From: Lysinibacillus sp. FSL M8-0337
Lineage (GTDB): Bacteria > Bacillota > Bacilli > Bacillales_A > Planococcaceae
DNA: 64,000 nt
Reading direction: 5' to 3'
NCBI RefSeq assembly: GCF_038593855.1
Contig: NZ_CP151996.1
Coordinates: 1,178,001-1,242,000, forward strand
The stretch's first letter is position 1, and each line of letters opens with the position of its first letter. The translations under genes were made by a program, and so were the position numbers. A model generated the notes under the pieces. That model was not told where the DNA came from and made no database searches. It saw only the letters and a program-made list of their open reading frames with translations. Shown here in pieces: positions 16,703 through 25,286 of this stretch.

Positions 16703-16734
16703 GGGGTCCCGTCAGATTTATGCGGATTTACAAC
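16703..16734 (+). repeat. 32-bp direct repeat, right copy
   Basis: Second copy of the 15007-15038 block. Here it is preceded by TCCTGACAG so that TGAC...GTCA forms a short palindrome around GGGGTCCC. Confidence 0.8.
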
Positions 16735-16887
16735 GTTAAGAAATATACACGATTTTATGCAAAGTAGAAGAACAAACCAAACAAGTAAAAATACTGCTAC
16801 GTCAACCGTTTACGCCACCTGTATAAAAAGACATATAAGTAATGTTCATAAGAAAAGACACAAAACGTTGATTTAACAACATTGAAG

Positions 16888-16970
16888 TGACCCCTAAAAG
16901 TTAGACACGGTTAATTCATTAGGTAGCTTGTGTAAAATGAGTTCGGTATTGCACCGGACTCATTTTTAAT
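16888..16970 (+). mobile_element. IS3-type insertion sequence end
   Basis: TGACCCCTAAAAGTTAGACA (16888-16907) looks like the terminal inverted repeat of IS3/IS150-type elements. The next 60 bases contain a 14-bp stem (16934-16947 / 16953-16966), also typical of these ends. No transposase frame is present, so only an end is left. Confidence 0.5.
16934..16967 (+). terminator. Terminator hairpin just before the group II intron
   Basis: A 14-bp stem AAAATGAGTTCGGT / ACCGGACTCATTTT with a 5-base loop and T run. It ends 3 bases before the intron 5' end, which is the usual target layout of group IIC introns. Confidence 0.75.
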
Positions 16971-17231
16971 GTGCGCCCGGTATGTGTATAAACTATAGGG
17001 TGCAAGTCCCGAGCCATGAAGACAGAAGTAGAGGTTAGCCAAGAGCAAGGGTGTCCATGGCGACGCCGAATCTGAAGGAAGCTGGCGGCAAAGCACTGGT
17101 CCGAGGAACACGAATCTCATATGCGGCTAGATACGGTTGAGTGAGTTTTCATTACAAAAAAAAGCTCTTTCTGTCAAAGGCTGTAGCTAGTAATGAGGCT
17201 GATAAATGGTGTGAACGGATGTGCTTACCCT
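16971..17231 (+). mobile_element. Truncated group IIC intron (5' RNA domains only)
   Basis: The sequence begins GTGCGCCCGGTATGTG and continues through the conserved blocks of group IIC introns known from Bacillus and Oceanobacillus: AGGGTGCAAGTCCCGA, CAAGGGTGTCC, GAATCTGAAGGAAGCTGG, GGTCCGAGGAACACGAA, and finally CTTACCC at 17224-17230. This covers the domain I region. The reverse-transcriptase frame and domains V-VI are missing, so it cannot splice or move. The rest of 16662-17454 has no gene. Confidence 0.8.
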
Positions 17232-17277
17232 AACACCGACTAGAGTTGTTATAGTCTGTTATAGTTTTTTAAGACAT

Positions 17278-17310
17278 AAAAAAGTTGATTCCAAAGTTTG
17301 AGAATCAACC
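17278..17310 (-). terminator. Terminator, minus strand
   Basis: GTTGATTC / GAATCAAC stem (17285-17292 / 17303-17310), followed on the minus strand by TTTTTT. It ends the acetyltransferase transcript from 17455-18000. Confidence 0.6.
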
Positions 17311-17454
17311 TAAACATTTTTATTCTGTTATAGTGCCCTTTTACGGAAAATTATTTTGAAGAATAATTCTATTTAGGGTACCGTATAATAGTTTTTTATT
17401 ACGTTTCAGTTCTACCAATAATCCGAATTATATGGTAATTTCTATTTTATTTTT

Positions 17455-18000
17455 TTACAAGTGATATTCTACATGATTCAGTTCAAATTCTTCTCTTGTC
17501 ATCCCATAACAAATACCATCATAATAGGCCCCTTTTGTAAAAATGATATTCCTTAGTTGCCCCTCTTTCATGAATGCTAATTTTTCATGCAGTCGCATGG
17601 ATGGATTATTGAAAGAATAAACAGTTGCATTTACTTTTTGATAAGCAAGCTCCAAAAAGAAGAAGCGAAAAACCATCAAAATCATTTCTTTGGCATAACC
17701 TTTACCTCTATATGATTCAAATACAGCCAAATAATACTCAAAGGTACCATTCTTTTGATCACAATCAAATGTTTCAATCATACCAACAATATTATTATCT
17801 CTATCCACTGCAATAAAACGGAATTCATCTTCTTCCAATTGTTCTTCTATCCATTCTCTCATTTTATCAACCGAACGTGGAAAATGAAGTGAGTCCATAT
17901 TTCGTAGAATTTCATCATCTAATGATTCAAATATAACAATATCTTCAGGTTGAATCGCTCGCAATGTAAGGTTTTGTCCTGCCCAATAAGTAACTACCAT
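17455..18000 (-). CDS. GNAT acetyltransferase, RimJ/RimL-like
   Basis: A 181-residue acetyltransferase of the ribosomal-protein/antibiotic type (Acetyltransf_3). Features are LTLRAIQPEDIVIFESLDDE at the N-terminus, FEYYLAVFESYRGKGYAKEMILMVFRFFF for the acetyl-CoA loop (R-G-K-G-Y), and VNATVYSFNNPSMRLHEKLAFMKEGQLRN at the end. It acetylates an amino group of a protein N-terminus or small molecule. The substrate is not visible. Monocistronic. Confidence 0.88.
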   Translation of the reverse strand: MVVTYWAGQNLTLRAIQPEDIVIFESLDDEILRNMDSLHFPRSVDKMREWIEEQLEEDEFRFIAVDRDNNIVGMIETFDCDQKNGTFEYYLAVFESYRGKGYAKEMILMVFRFFFLELAYQKVNATVYSFNNPSMRLHEKLAFMKEGQLRNIIFTKGAYYDGICYGMTREEFELNHVEYHL

Positions 18001-18104
18001 ATTAACTTTTCCTCCGTTATTTGTATTTCAACAATTGAATGAACATGTTGCTTCGTTACATCTAAATATTAACATAAATAACCAAAACGAATAACAAGTG
18101 ATAC

Positions 18105-18410
18105 TCATTTAAATGGCCATTTAAAATAACGTGTCCATAACTCTATAGTATAGATACTGTAAAATTGGTGTAGTAGTATCGAGGTATTAAGTTTTCTTAT
18201 GTGCTCACGTTCCGTCACATGAGCAAAACCTCGCTTATCAATCATACGTAACGGTTGCTGGTAATTATACACTTCAAATTTATCCAGTTCACTTTTATAT
18301 TCAACCATATATTTTTCTTGATGATTTATATCTGTTGAAAGCTTTTTATTTGCAATTGTTAATTGATTTAAAGTTTTTTCAAGATATGTTATTTCGTTTG
18401 TACCTATCAT
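18105..18410 (-). CDS. Small coiled-coil protein of unknown function
   Basis: A 101-residue protein with a heptad-like helical first half (TYLEKTLNQLTIANKKLSTD and on) and an aromatic-rich C-terminus (TIELWTRYFKWPFK). The start is ATG 18410 after GAGGGATTTAT. A longer frame adds 13 residues with no ribosome binding site. No family recognised. The 18450-18802 stretch upstream is very AT-rich and, apart from the cre-like site, holds nothing I can identify. Confidence 0.55.
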   Translation of the reverse strand: MIGTNEITYLEKTLNQLTIANKKLSTDINHQEKYMVEYKSELDKFEVYNYQQPLRMIDKRGFAHVTEREHIRKLNTSILLHQFYSIYTIELWTRYFKWPFK

Positions 18411-18761
18411 ATAAATCCCTCTATCTAAATTTTTCACCCAGTTTATCAAAAAGAATCTTGCTGGTGTTATAGTGGAGGGTTATCATTTTAATCCAACACT
18501 TAATTCGCTGTTTCAAGGTTTAAAAATTGTATATTTGGAATTTTTTTGCTAAATAAAAATATTTATTGCAATAGTAATTCTATTTTCTGAAAAATTAAAC
18601 AAAACTTTATATATCAATTTGCAAAGGTTTATAAGACTCTATAAAAAGAAAACTATTCAATAAATCAGAATAAAGAAAAGTGTTATTTAACTAGATATTT
18701 TAAGTTTTTTAGAGAAAAAATGTGTTGATTTATATTTTTGTATTTTGTAGAATTCAATTTA

Positions 18762-18776
18762 AGTAAGCGCTTAACT
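18762..18776 (+). promoter_or_regulatory. Catabolite-response (cre-like) element
   Basis: AGTAAGCGCTTAACT holds the perfect palindrome TAAGCGCTTA, close to the CcpA site consensus, 27 bases before a myo-inositol-type gene. Carbon-catabolite control is likely. Confidence 0.5.
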
Positions 18777-18802
18777 TATAATCCAACTGGAGGATTTACA
18801 AT

Positions 18803-19342
18803 ATGCTTAAAGGGATTGAAATCATCATAGAAGCATTAGCAGAAAGTGAAGTGCTTATTCAAAAAACCAATAATCACAATATCTTTGCAAGCCGTTTATA
18901 TTTACCAGAAGAATGTACGAGTGAGGAGGCTGGTGCAAATACGTTAGATGAAACGTCTTACCGTACAATCCGAACGATTTTTGATTATTCAACTGCCCCT
19001 TATTCAAATTTAGTTATTGGGGAAGTGATTTCTCACCCTGGGCGTTGGTCAAGCTATCCTCCACATCATCATAAACAGCCAGAAGTGTATTACTATCGAT
19101 TCAATAAAGAGCAAGGGTTCGGTTGTGCAATGGTTGGTGATGAAGCGTTTCGCGTCAGGCATAATAGCTTTCTTACCATACCTGGAGGATTAGACCATCC
19201 GCAAGCGACAGCCCCAGGCTATGCAATGTATTTTTGCTGGATGATTCGTCATTTAGAAAATGACCCATGGACAGAACGGATATTTGAAGCCGAGCATAAA
19301 TGGCTTCTCGAAAGCGATTGCAAAGTTTGGCCAAATACTTAA
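18803..19342 (+). CDS. IolB/KduI-family isomerase-like protein, short form
   Basis: A 179-residue protein that matches the C-terminal cupin of 5-deoxy-glucuronate isomerase (IolB): WSSYPPHHHKQPEVYYYRF (metal-binding His cluster and Glu), then LTIPGGLDHPQATAPGYAMYFCWMIRH and the end DPWTERIFEAEHKWL. IolB proteins are about 270 residues, so the N-terminal cupin is largely missing. Even so, TGGAGG precedes the ATG at good spacing and the reading frame is clean, so a short working form is possible. No other inositol gene is near. The upstream cre-like site fits a sugar-use gene. Confidence 0.75.
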   Translation: MLKGIEIIIEALAESEVLIQKTNNHNIFASRLYLPEECTSEEAGANTLDETSYRTIRTIFDYSTAPYSNLVIGEVISHPGRWSSYPPHHHKQPEVYYYRFNKEQGFGCAMVGDEAFRVRHNSFLTIPGGLDHPQATAPGYAMYFCWMIRHLENDPWTERIFEAEHKWLLESDCKVWPNT

Positions 19343-19402
19343 TTAATAGCGATATCTCAATAGCTAGTTGTCGTTATTTTGTCGACAACTAGCTATTCTC
19401 CA

Positions 19403-19792
19403 TTATGTTTCCAAATCAGGGTAGTATAAATCTTTACGTAAACAGACATCTCGATGTGTCAATGTTTCACCTTTAAAGCGTAACCAAATCTCGTCATCTG
19501 CCATAACGCCATGTGTTTTACGGACAATGCCCCAGCGATTATAGGCTTGTAAACCTAGACTCTCAAGAAGCTCCTGTGCATTCATACGAGTAGGGGGGAA
19601 AGTCCGCCATTTCAACCAACGTTCTAATTCTTCGAGGGTAATATGCCCTTCCATGTTTGGTGAAAATTGCTTATTGAAATCTTCAATATAATTAACGACA
19701 TAAGGTGTACCACCATTAGCTGGCTTTAAATCTACAGAAGCAATTACCTCGTCCATCCACATGACATCAAATTTCATAAAATCAATCATCAT
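19403..19792 (-). CDS. Small partner protein of a HipA-like kinase
   Basis: A protein of about 129 residues with no family I can name. It is mostly alpha/beta with several Trp and Met (LERWLKWRTFPPTRM in the middle, VMADDEIWLRFKGE near the end). It overlaps the end of the HipA-like kinase gene by about 11 bases and is clearly co-translated. ATG 19792 follows AGAAGGTGATA. The conserved pairing suggests an antitoxin, a substrate or a regulator of the kinase. Confidence 0.65.
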   Translation of the reverse strand: MMIDFMKFDVMWMDEVIASVDLKPANGGTPYVVNYIEDFNKQFSPNMEGHITLEELERWLKWRTFPPTRMNAQELLESLGLQAYNRWGIVRKTHGVMADDEIWLRFKGETLTHRDVCLRKDLYYPDLET

Positions 19793-20591
19793 TATCACCT
19801 TCTATCCATAACTTTTGAAATATAGGGTCGTTCAGTTGTGATAGTAAAACGGTTTTTGCACGGCCAAAATCTAAAGGACTATCTTCCAGGCGTGCCATTA
19901 AAAGCTTTTTATTAATAAACGGTGGGCCGTCATAAAGTGAAAGTTGCTTTGCAAACGATGAATTAAGTGGCTTTGCTTTTACTTTTCGTTTTAAAATGGA
20001 AATCGGTTTACCTTGTGCATAATCTTTTTCATCAGATAATAGGCTTAGCCCATTGTCAAAAATAGGGGCGAGTGACCATGATTTATGTTTAGGGTCATAC
20101 AAAAAAAGGATGTTATTTGTATGACGGTCTTCATTTAAAATGAGTGCATCAAAAGCAAATAATTGTGCCAATTCTTTTCGTACGTTAAGTCCTGTAAAGC
20201 TTTCAATTTGTGCAGATAGTTGCTGAAATTTCTCTGCTGTTGATAGTGTCTTGTCTGAAGTAATAGCATCAGTTGAGGTGAAATTTGCCTCAAATAACCG
20301 TTCGAGTGTAACTTCTTGTAAATCTCCACGAAAATCATATGAATAACATCCTTTAGTCATTTCACCATCAGGTAATTCAATTTCACAAGGAAAGTATTGA
20401 ACGTAGCGGTTGATAGGCAAACTGGAGCAGCTAAGTACAAGAGTCGCCAATACTTCTGCATGACCTTCATAGCCACGGGCATTTTGTTTTACCCATTTGT
20501 CGCCAATACGCCATTTTGATTGGTCGCCTTTACTAGATGTACTAATTATAGGCTGTGCCGATTTAGGAATACTGACTCTTTCGATTCGCAT
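19782..20591 (-). CDS. HipA-like kinase
   Basis: A 269-residue protein with the catalytic part of HipA-like Ser/Thr kinases: a KGDQSKWRIGDKWVKQ nucleotide region near residue 20, DALILNEDRHTNNILF (catalytic Asp and Asn) at about residues 148-163, and LAPIFDNGLSLL (Mg-binding Asp) at about 175-186. The HipA N-terminal domain is absent and no HipB-like HTH repressor is adjacent, so this is not a standard hipBA pair. HipA kinases phosphorylate tRNA synthetases or other targets and slow growth. The downstream overlapping small gene is the natural partner to test. Confidence 0.75.
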   Translation of the reverse strand: MRIERVSIPKSAQPIISTSSKGDQSKWRIGDKWVKQNARGYEGHAEVLATLVLSCSSLPINRYVQYFPCEIELPDGEMTKGCYSYDFRGDLQEVTLERLFEANFTSTDAITSDKTLSTAEKFQQLSAQIESFTGLNVRKELAQLFAFDALILNEDRHTNNILFLYDPKHKSWSLAPIFDNGLSLLSDEKDYAQGKPISILKRKVKAKPLNSSFAKQLSLYDGPPFINKKLLMARLEDSPLDFGRAKTVLLSQLNDPIFQKLWIEGDNDD

Positions 20592-20780
20592 TGTACCACG
20601 TCCTTAATATGACTTTCCTCTATTATACATAAGTGATACTTTAAAACCCTATAGCTTTAGCAGTTTTTCGGTAATAATGTATGGCATATTCGATAAAAAT
20701 GATTTACAGTATGGAGTGGTGTTAGTAGACTCGTATATTCGTTTTACCATAAGGTTTGATTTAGCTAAATCAACATAAAC

Positions 20781-20817
20781 AAAGAACGAGCATCGGTTGT
20801 GTGCACGTTCTTTTTTA
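20781..20817 (+). terminator. Hairpin with T run
   Basis: AAAGAACGAGCA / TGCACGTTCTTT with one mismatch, followed by TTTTTT. It sits between the divergent kinase and phosphoesterase units, in the 20592-20884 gap. Confidence 0.55.
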
Positions 20818-20884
20818 GTACCTTTTCAGTTGTGAAAAGAGCTTAATACGCACCTATCAGTTTGAAAGGGGCATTCGCAGTCGA

Positions 20885-21724
20885 ATGATGAACAAGAACT
20901 TTAAAAGAGTTGTAAAAATCGTTTTATTAGTCGTGGTATTAATAGGTTTACTTGTAGGATACGCTTTTAAAATTGAACCAAAGATGCTTGTCGTTCATTC
21001 GTATCATTTGAATGAAGACAAAGGCGCATCAGTTAAAATAGTTCAAATATCAGATATTCAAGTTAGTGAAACATATACCGTCAATCAATTAAATCGTTTA
21101 GTCGAAAAGATTAATCAAATTTCGCCTGATATGATTGTGTTTACGGGGGATTTATTCGAAAATTTTTCTACGTTTCCACAAAAACAAGAAGTCACTGATA
21201 GTTTATCGCAACTGAAGGCGACAATGGGGAAATTTGCAGTATGGGGTAATCGTGATTATGGTGGCGGAGCTTTTAAAATCTATGAAGATTTATTAATAAA
21301 TGCTGATTTTACATTATTGAATAATAGCGGCGTTACGGTTCCAGTTTCGAATGATAAAAAGCTATTTATCGGAGGAATGGATGATGGGTTACTTGGAAAG
21401 CCAGATATAGACCTGTTGCTATCGCAAATGAATGATACGTATGATTATGAAATTGTACTTATGCATGAGCCAGATATGGCAGAGCTTTTACAAGATACTT
21501 CCGTTAATTTGCTGTTAGCTGGACATAGTCATGGAGGGCAAATAAGGATTCCCTTTATGAAAACTATAAAGACGTCGTTGGCTGAAAAATATGATGATGG
21601 ATTTTATACGATTAATAAAGACAATGGCATGCAGCTTTATGTCAATACGGGTATTGGCACGTCTAGAATCGCTGCTCGTTTTATGGTGCCGCCTGAAATC
21701 GCTGTTTTTACTATTCATTTGTAA
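20885..21724 (+). CDS. Membrane-anchored metallophosphoesterase
   Basis: A 279-residue calcineurin-like phosphoesterase with an N-terminal membrane segment (about residues 10-27). The metal-site blocks are ISDIQVS (D-x-Q form of D-x-H), VFTGDLFEN, VWGNRDYG (GN-[HR]-D), VLMHEPD and LAGHSHGGQIRIPF. This is the YkuE/YaeI-like group that acts outside the membrane on phospholipid or nucleotide substrates. Block 1 has Gln where many members have His, a variation seen in the group. It stands 60 bases or so before a cyclophilin gene in the same direction. Confidence 0.88.
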   Translation: MMNKNFKRVVKIVLLVVVLIGLLVGYAFKIEPKMLVVHSYHLNEDKGASVKIVQISDIQVSETYTVNQLNRLVEKINQISPDMIVFTGDLFENFSTFPQKQEVTDSLSQLKATMGKFAVWGNRDYGGGAFKIYEDLLINADFTLLNNSGVTVPVSNDKKLFIGGMDDGLLGKPDIDLLLSQMNDTYDYEIVLMHEPDMAELLQDTSVNLLLAGHSHGGQIRIPFMKTIKTSLAEKYDDGFYTINKDNGMQLYVNTGIGTSRIAARFMVPPEIAVFTIHL

Positions 21725-21796
21725 GTTTAAAGTTGTGATGAATAATCTCATAGTTATATACTTTAATAAACTGATGATATAGGAGTGGAAAAACTA

Positions 21797-22444
21797 TTGG
21801 CACGATCTAAAATATTGTATATTGTTTTTAGCCTAATGGCAGCAGCTTTTGTTCTGACGGGTTGTGGGACGTCAAAAGAGGAGAAGACAGCGGAAGAAAA
21901 AGTAGATTATGCATCGGCTGTGAAAGAAAATCCAATTGTGACGATTACAATGAACGATGATAAAAAAATTGTGGTTGAACTAGAACCTAAAGTAGCGCCG
22001 AATACAGTGGCAAACTTTATTTCCTTAGTAAACGAAGGATTTTATGATGGACTTATTTTTCATCGTGTAATTCCTGGCTTTATGATTCAAGGGGGCGATC
22101 CTTCAGGAAATGGATCAGGTGGTCCCGATTATTCGATTAAAGGTGAGTTTACTGAGAATGGCTTTGAAAATAATTTAAAACATGAACGCGGTGTCATTTC
22201 AATGGCACGGACAGGTGATCCAAATTCTGCGGGCTCTCAATTTTTTATTATGACGGAAGAAGCGTCACATCTTGATAAACAATATGCTGCATTTGGCAAA
22301 GTGATTGAAGGAATGGAAACGGTAGATGAAATCGTTGCTGTGGAACGTGATGCCACAGATAAGCCATTAGAAGATCAAATCATGAAAAAAGTCGAAGTGG
22401 ATACAAAGGGCTTTGACTACCCTGCACCAGTAGTGCAAAAATAG
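21797..22444 (+). CDS. Lipoprotein peptidyl-prolyl isomerase (cyclophilin)
   Basis: A 215-residue lipoprotein: signal segment ILYIVFSLMAAAFVLTGC with the lipobox LTGC, then a cyclophilin domain with NTVANFISLVNEGFYDGLIFHRVIPGFMIQGGDP, HERGVISMARTGDPNSAGSQFFI and FGKVIEGMETVDEI. These carry the catalytic Arg and the Gln/Phe of the binding pocket. It should help proteins fold outside the membrane. The start is taken as TTG 21797 after AGGAG with an 11-base gap. The GTG at 21785 overlaps that site. Confidence 0.9.
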   Translation: MARSKILYIVFSLMAAAFVLTGCGTSKEEKTAEEKVDYASAVKENPIVTITMNDDKKIVVELEPKVAPNTVANFISLVNEGFYDGLIFHRVIPGFMIQGGDPSGNGSGGPDYSIKGEFTENGFENNLKHERGVISMARTGDPNSAGSQFFIMTEEASHLDKQYAAFGKVIEGMETVDEIVAVERDATDKPLEDQIMKKVEVDTKGFDYPAPVVQK

Positions 22445-22460
22445 TACGCACATTAAAATA

Positions 22461-22506
22461 CACGTTGATTGGCTGCGATGATGCGCAGCTGGTCAACGTG
22501 TTTTAT
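22461..22506 (+). terminator. Terminator after the cyclophilin gene
   Basis: A long stem beginning CACGTTGA.TTGGCTGC pairs with GCAGCTGGTCAACGTG and is followed by TTTTAT. Confidence 0.75.
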
Positions 22507-22508
22507 TT

Positions 22509-22539
22509 AGAGGAGCGAAAAGATTTTCGTTCCTCTTGT
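22509..22539. terminator. Hairpin at the flagellin 3' end
   Basis: A 13-bp stem AGAGGAGCGAAAA / TTTTCGTTCCTCT with almost no loop, next to the flagellin stop codon. It may end the minus-strand transcript or shield its 3' end. Confidence 0.5.
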
Positions 22540-24126
22540 TTATTTTAGTAATTCTAAAACGCCTTGGCTTGTTTGATTTATGTGGGCCATCATGGATTGA
22601 GATGCTTGTAATAATACTTGGTCTTTTTGTAATTTAGAAATTTCCTTAGCCATATCGGTGTCGCGTAATTTAGACTCTGCAGAAATAAGATTTTCTTTAG
22701 CATTATTAACATTAGTTAAAATGTGTTCTAATGCATTCTGATATGCCCCGTATTTTGAACGTTCTTTCGAGACATATAGGCTAGCATTGTCGATGAAGGC
22801 AAGCGATTGTTCAGCATCTTCGCGTGTTAAGACGTTAAGACCATCAATACCAAGGGAAGTAGTACGCGCATCTGTTAATACAACTTTAAAATGATGTCCT
22901 GCATTTGGACCTACTTGTAATAACAAATAATCTGAATCAACTGTTGACGGTGTCCAAGTACTATCTGTTACAGTTGGAGGAACATCTAATCCATAGAAAG
23001 TATTCACTTCTAGCGTTTCTCCAGGTGTAAGTGCACGTTCATTCCATTTTAATGCATAACCGCTGTCACCAACTGGGCGATTATTATCAGTCCAAGCGGG
23101 AGATTGAATATTTGTGTATTGACCAACACGGAATTCATCTGGAGCTATTAGAATATTGTTGCCAGTAATTGTACCTTTTGCTTTTAATTCTGAATTCCCT
23201 GCATTATTAAAGACTTCAAATGAATTAGGCACATCGCTTCCTACAAAACCTTTTTCATATGCCAACTGTTGATTATCAACTATAATTGGTGCTCTATCAT
23301 CGGTATCCAACATTGTATCCATATGGAAATAGAATCCGACATTTTGAGGGCTACTACTTGTATTTTCTATACTATATTTAAATTCAAATTGATCTTCTAC
23401 TAATTTTACAAATTGAGTAACTTGTATATCATTTATGGAATAGACAGTTTTAAATATACCATTCGAATAAGTTGTAGGCTGCAATATATTTGCTTTTAAG
23501 TTACTAGAACTACCATTTACTAATAATGAAGGTTGGGTTGTTGCTTTACCTGCACCATAAATTAAAATTCGATTATCATCATTTTCACTACCCGGATAGC
23601 CAAGATTTGTTCGCAAGTCAAAGCTACCATCTGGCGTAACATTTAATGCAAGATATTTATTCATTATATAATTTTCTGCACCTTCAATTTCAAAGTAACC
23701 TGATAACTTCTCTTGGCGTAATGGATGCAACATATTGTATTCCGTGTTATTTGCAATGTCATTAATACCGCTTTTAATGGCATCAATCTCTTTTTGAATT
23801 AGTGCACGGTCTTGGTTTGTCAATGTATCATTGCATGCTTGCAGTGTAAGCTCACGCAAACGAATTAAATTTGGATTTTGAATTTGGGCAAGCCCTGATT
23901 CAGCAGTTTGGATAAGTGATATTCCTGCTAGTCCATTTTGCTCCGCTTGTTCCAGCCCGCGAATTTGCCCTCTCATTTTTTCGCTAATACCAAGCCCTGC
24001 AGCATTATCGGCAGCTTTATTAACTTGGTAACCAGTAGATAATTTATTAAGTGTTTTATTCAACTCAGTATTTAGATGGTTATAACGATTTTGAGTAAAT
24101 AGACCTTTGCTTTGTTGAATTTTCAT
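22540..24126 (-). CDS. Flagellin with a large central insert
   Basis: A 528-residue flagellin. The N-terminal D0/D1 helices (residues 1 to about 135, with NRYNHLNTELNKTLNKLSTGYQ and AADNAAGLGISEKMRGQIRG) and the C-terminal D1/D0 helices (from about 435, ending ASQSMMAHINQTSQGVLELLK) are intact. The exported filament subunit normally needs only these and a short middle. Here about 300 residues form a beta-rich exposed domain. It has no HExxH, so it is not a flagellinolysin protease. The good ribosome binding site is AGGAG. It lies back to back with three genes for sugar modification. Confidence 0.9.
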   Translation of the reverse strand: MKIQQSKGLFTQNRYNHLNTELNKTLNKLSTGYQVNKAADNAAGLGISEKMRGQIRGLEQAEQNGLAGISLIQTAESGLAQIQNPNLIRLRELTLQACNDTLTNQDRALIQKEIDAIKSGINDIANNTEYNMLHPLRQEKLSGYFEIEGAENYIMNKYLALNVTPDGSFDLRTNLGYPGSENDDNRILIYGAGKATTQPSLLVNGSSSNLKANILQPTTYSNGIFKTVYSINDIQVTQFVKLVEDQFEFKYSIENTSSSPQNVGFYFHMDTMLDTDDRAPIIVDNQQLAYEKGFVGSDVPNSFEVFNNAGNSELKAKGTITGNNILIAPDEFRVGQYTNIQSPAWTDNNRPVGDSGYALKWNERALTPGETLEVNTFYGLDVPPTVTDSTWTPSTVDSDYLLLQVGPNAGHHFKVVLTDARTTSLGIDGLNVLTREDAEQSLAFIDNASLYVSKERSKYGAYQNALEHILTNVNNAKENLISAESKLRDTDMAKEISKLQKDQVLLQASQSMMAHINQTSQGVLELLK

Positions 24127-24164
24127 AACTATTCTCCTAATATTATATATAGAACTATTTTATT

Positions 24165-24191
24165 ATTATAACCCAATATTCTACAAAACAA
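24165..24191 (-). promoter_or_regulatory. Possible flagellin promoter
   Basis: On the minus strand TTGTTT (24191-24186) and TATAAT (24170-24165) are 15 bases apart. No clear sigma-D site (TAAA...GCCGATAT) was seen. Confidence 0.35.
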
Positions 24192-24353
24192 GAAATGTAG
24201 TGAAATAAACTTTAAGGGATAGATAAACAGATAAAAAGTACGGGGTAATCAAATGTTTTTATTGGTATTTTTATTTTATATAAACAATAATGTTAAATTG
24301 TGTTATTGTTTAAATGTTGTTGTTAAAGATAAAGGATTAGAGAGGGGACGACA

Positions 24354-25286
24354 ATGGAAATAAAGATATTAACTAAGAATGATTTTATATATTATTTAGA
24401 GTCACTAAATGAACTTTTTAGAATTTCATTTAATCGTGATATTCATCCGAATTTTCTAAAATGGAGGTATTATGATAATCCTTGTGATGATTTATTAGTT
24501 GCTGTTGCGATAGATAATAATAAAATTATTGCAAATTATTCTGCTTCACCTCATTTAATAGAGAATGATAAAACTACATATAAAGCTGCACTGTCAATGA
24601 CAACAATGACACATCCTGATTATAACGGTCTCGGTTTATTTACTAAATTAGCTGAACTATTATATCAAGAGATGATTAGAAGAAATTACAGTTTAATTTG
24701 GGGGTTTCCTAATAATAACTCTCATGGCATTTTTAAAAATAAACTACAGTGGCAAGATATTTATGAAATTCCGACATTTACATTAAATCTATCCACAGCA
24801 AAAATGAATGATTTAGACGATCTTTATAGTTATGGTTTTGACAATAGCTTTGACAAAATAGTTATGTTTTCTAAAGAAAAACAATATCAGGTCAAAAAAA
24901 GTTCAGCGTATTATAAATGGCGTTATTTAAATAATCCTGTAAATGAATATTACAATTATTATTTGAAAGATTTGGATGTATATCGAGCTAATATTATTTA
25001 TAAGGAATATGGAGCTAGTATAGATATTGTTGAAATCAACGGATTAACGGATGTTGATAAAATTAAATTAATAAAGAAATTAATAAATATTTTTAAAGAG
25101 CAGAAAAAAGAGCAAATAAATTGCTGGCTAAATGTAAATGATCCACTTCATAGTGCTTTTGAGAGAATTGGGTTTACAAATACTATGCCTATTACATATT
25201 TTGGAGCTAGAAGCCTTGATGAGAATATAAACATTCGTTCTTATAAATCGTGGAACATTTTTATGGGTGATTCAGATGTCTACTAA
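24354..25286 (+). CDS. GNAT-fold acetyltransferase of a sugar-modification locus
   Basis: A 310-residue protein with a GNAT-like first half (MTTMTHPDYNGLGLFTKLAELLYQEM at residues about 80-105, the acetyl-CoA loop) and an extended second half as in FemAB/double-GNAT sugar N-acyltransferases. AGAGAGGGGAC precedes the ATG. It overlaps the next gene by 11 bases from that gene's ATG. The gene trio (acyltransferase, 2-epimerase, deacetylase) next to flagellin suggests making or altering an N-acylated sugar on the flagellum. Very AT-rich. Confidence 0.75.
   Translation: MEIKILTKNDFIYYLESLNELFRISFNRDIHPNFLKWRYYDNPCDDLLVAVAIDNNKIIANYSASPHLIENDKTTYKAALSMTTMTHPDYNGLGLFTKLAELLYQEMIRRNYSLIWGFPNNNSHGIFKNKLQWQDIYEIPTFTLNLSTAKMNDLDDLYSYGFDNSFDKIVMFSKEKQYQVKKSSAYYKWRYLNNPVNEYYNYYLKDLDVYRANIIYKEYGASIDIVEINGLTDVDKIKLIKKLINIFKEQKKEQINCWLNVNDPLHSAFERIGFTNTMPITYFGARSLDENINIRSYKSWNIFMGDSDVY

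Noticed and set aside
22540..24126. Flagellinolysin (protease in flagellin)
   Set aside because: The large insert has no HExxH motif, so a metalloprotease is not supported.
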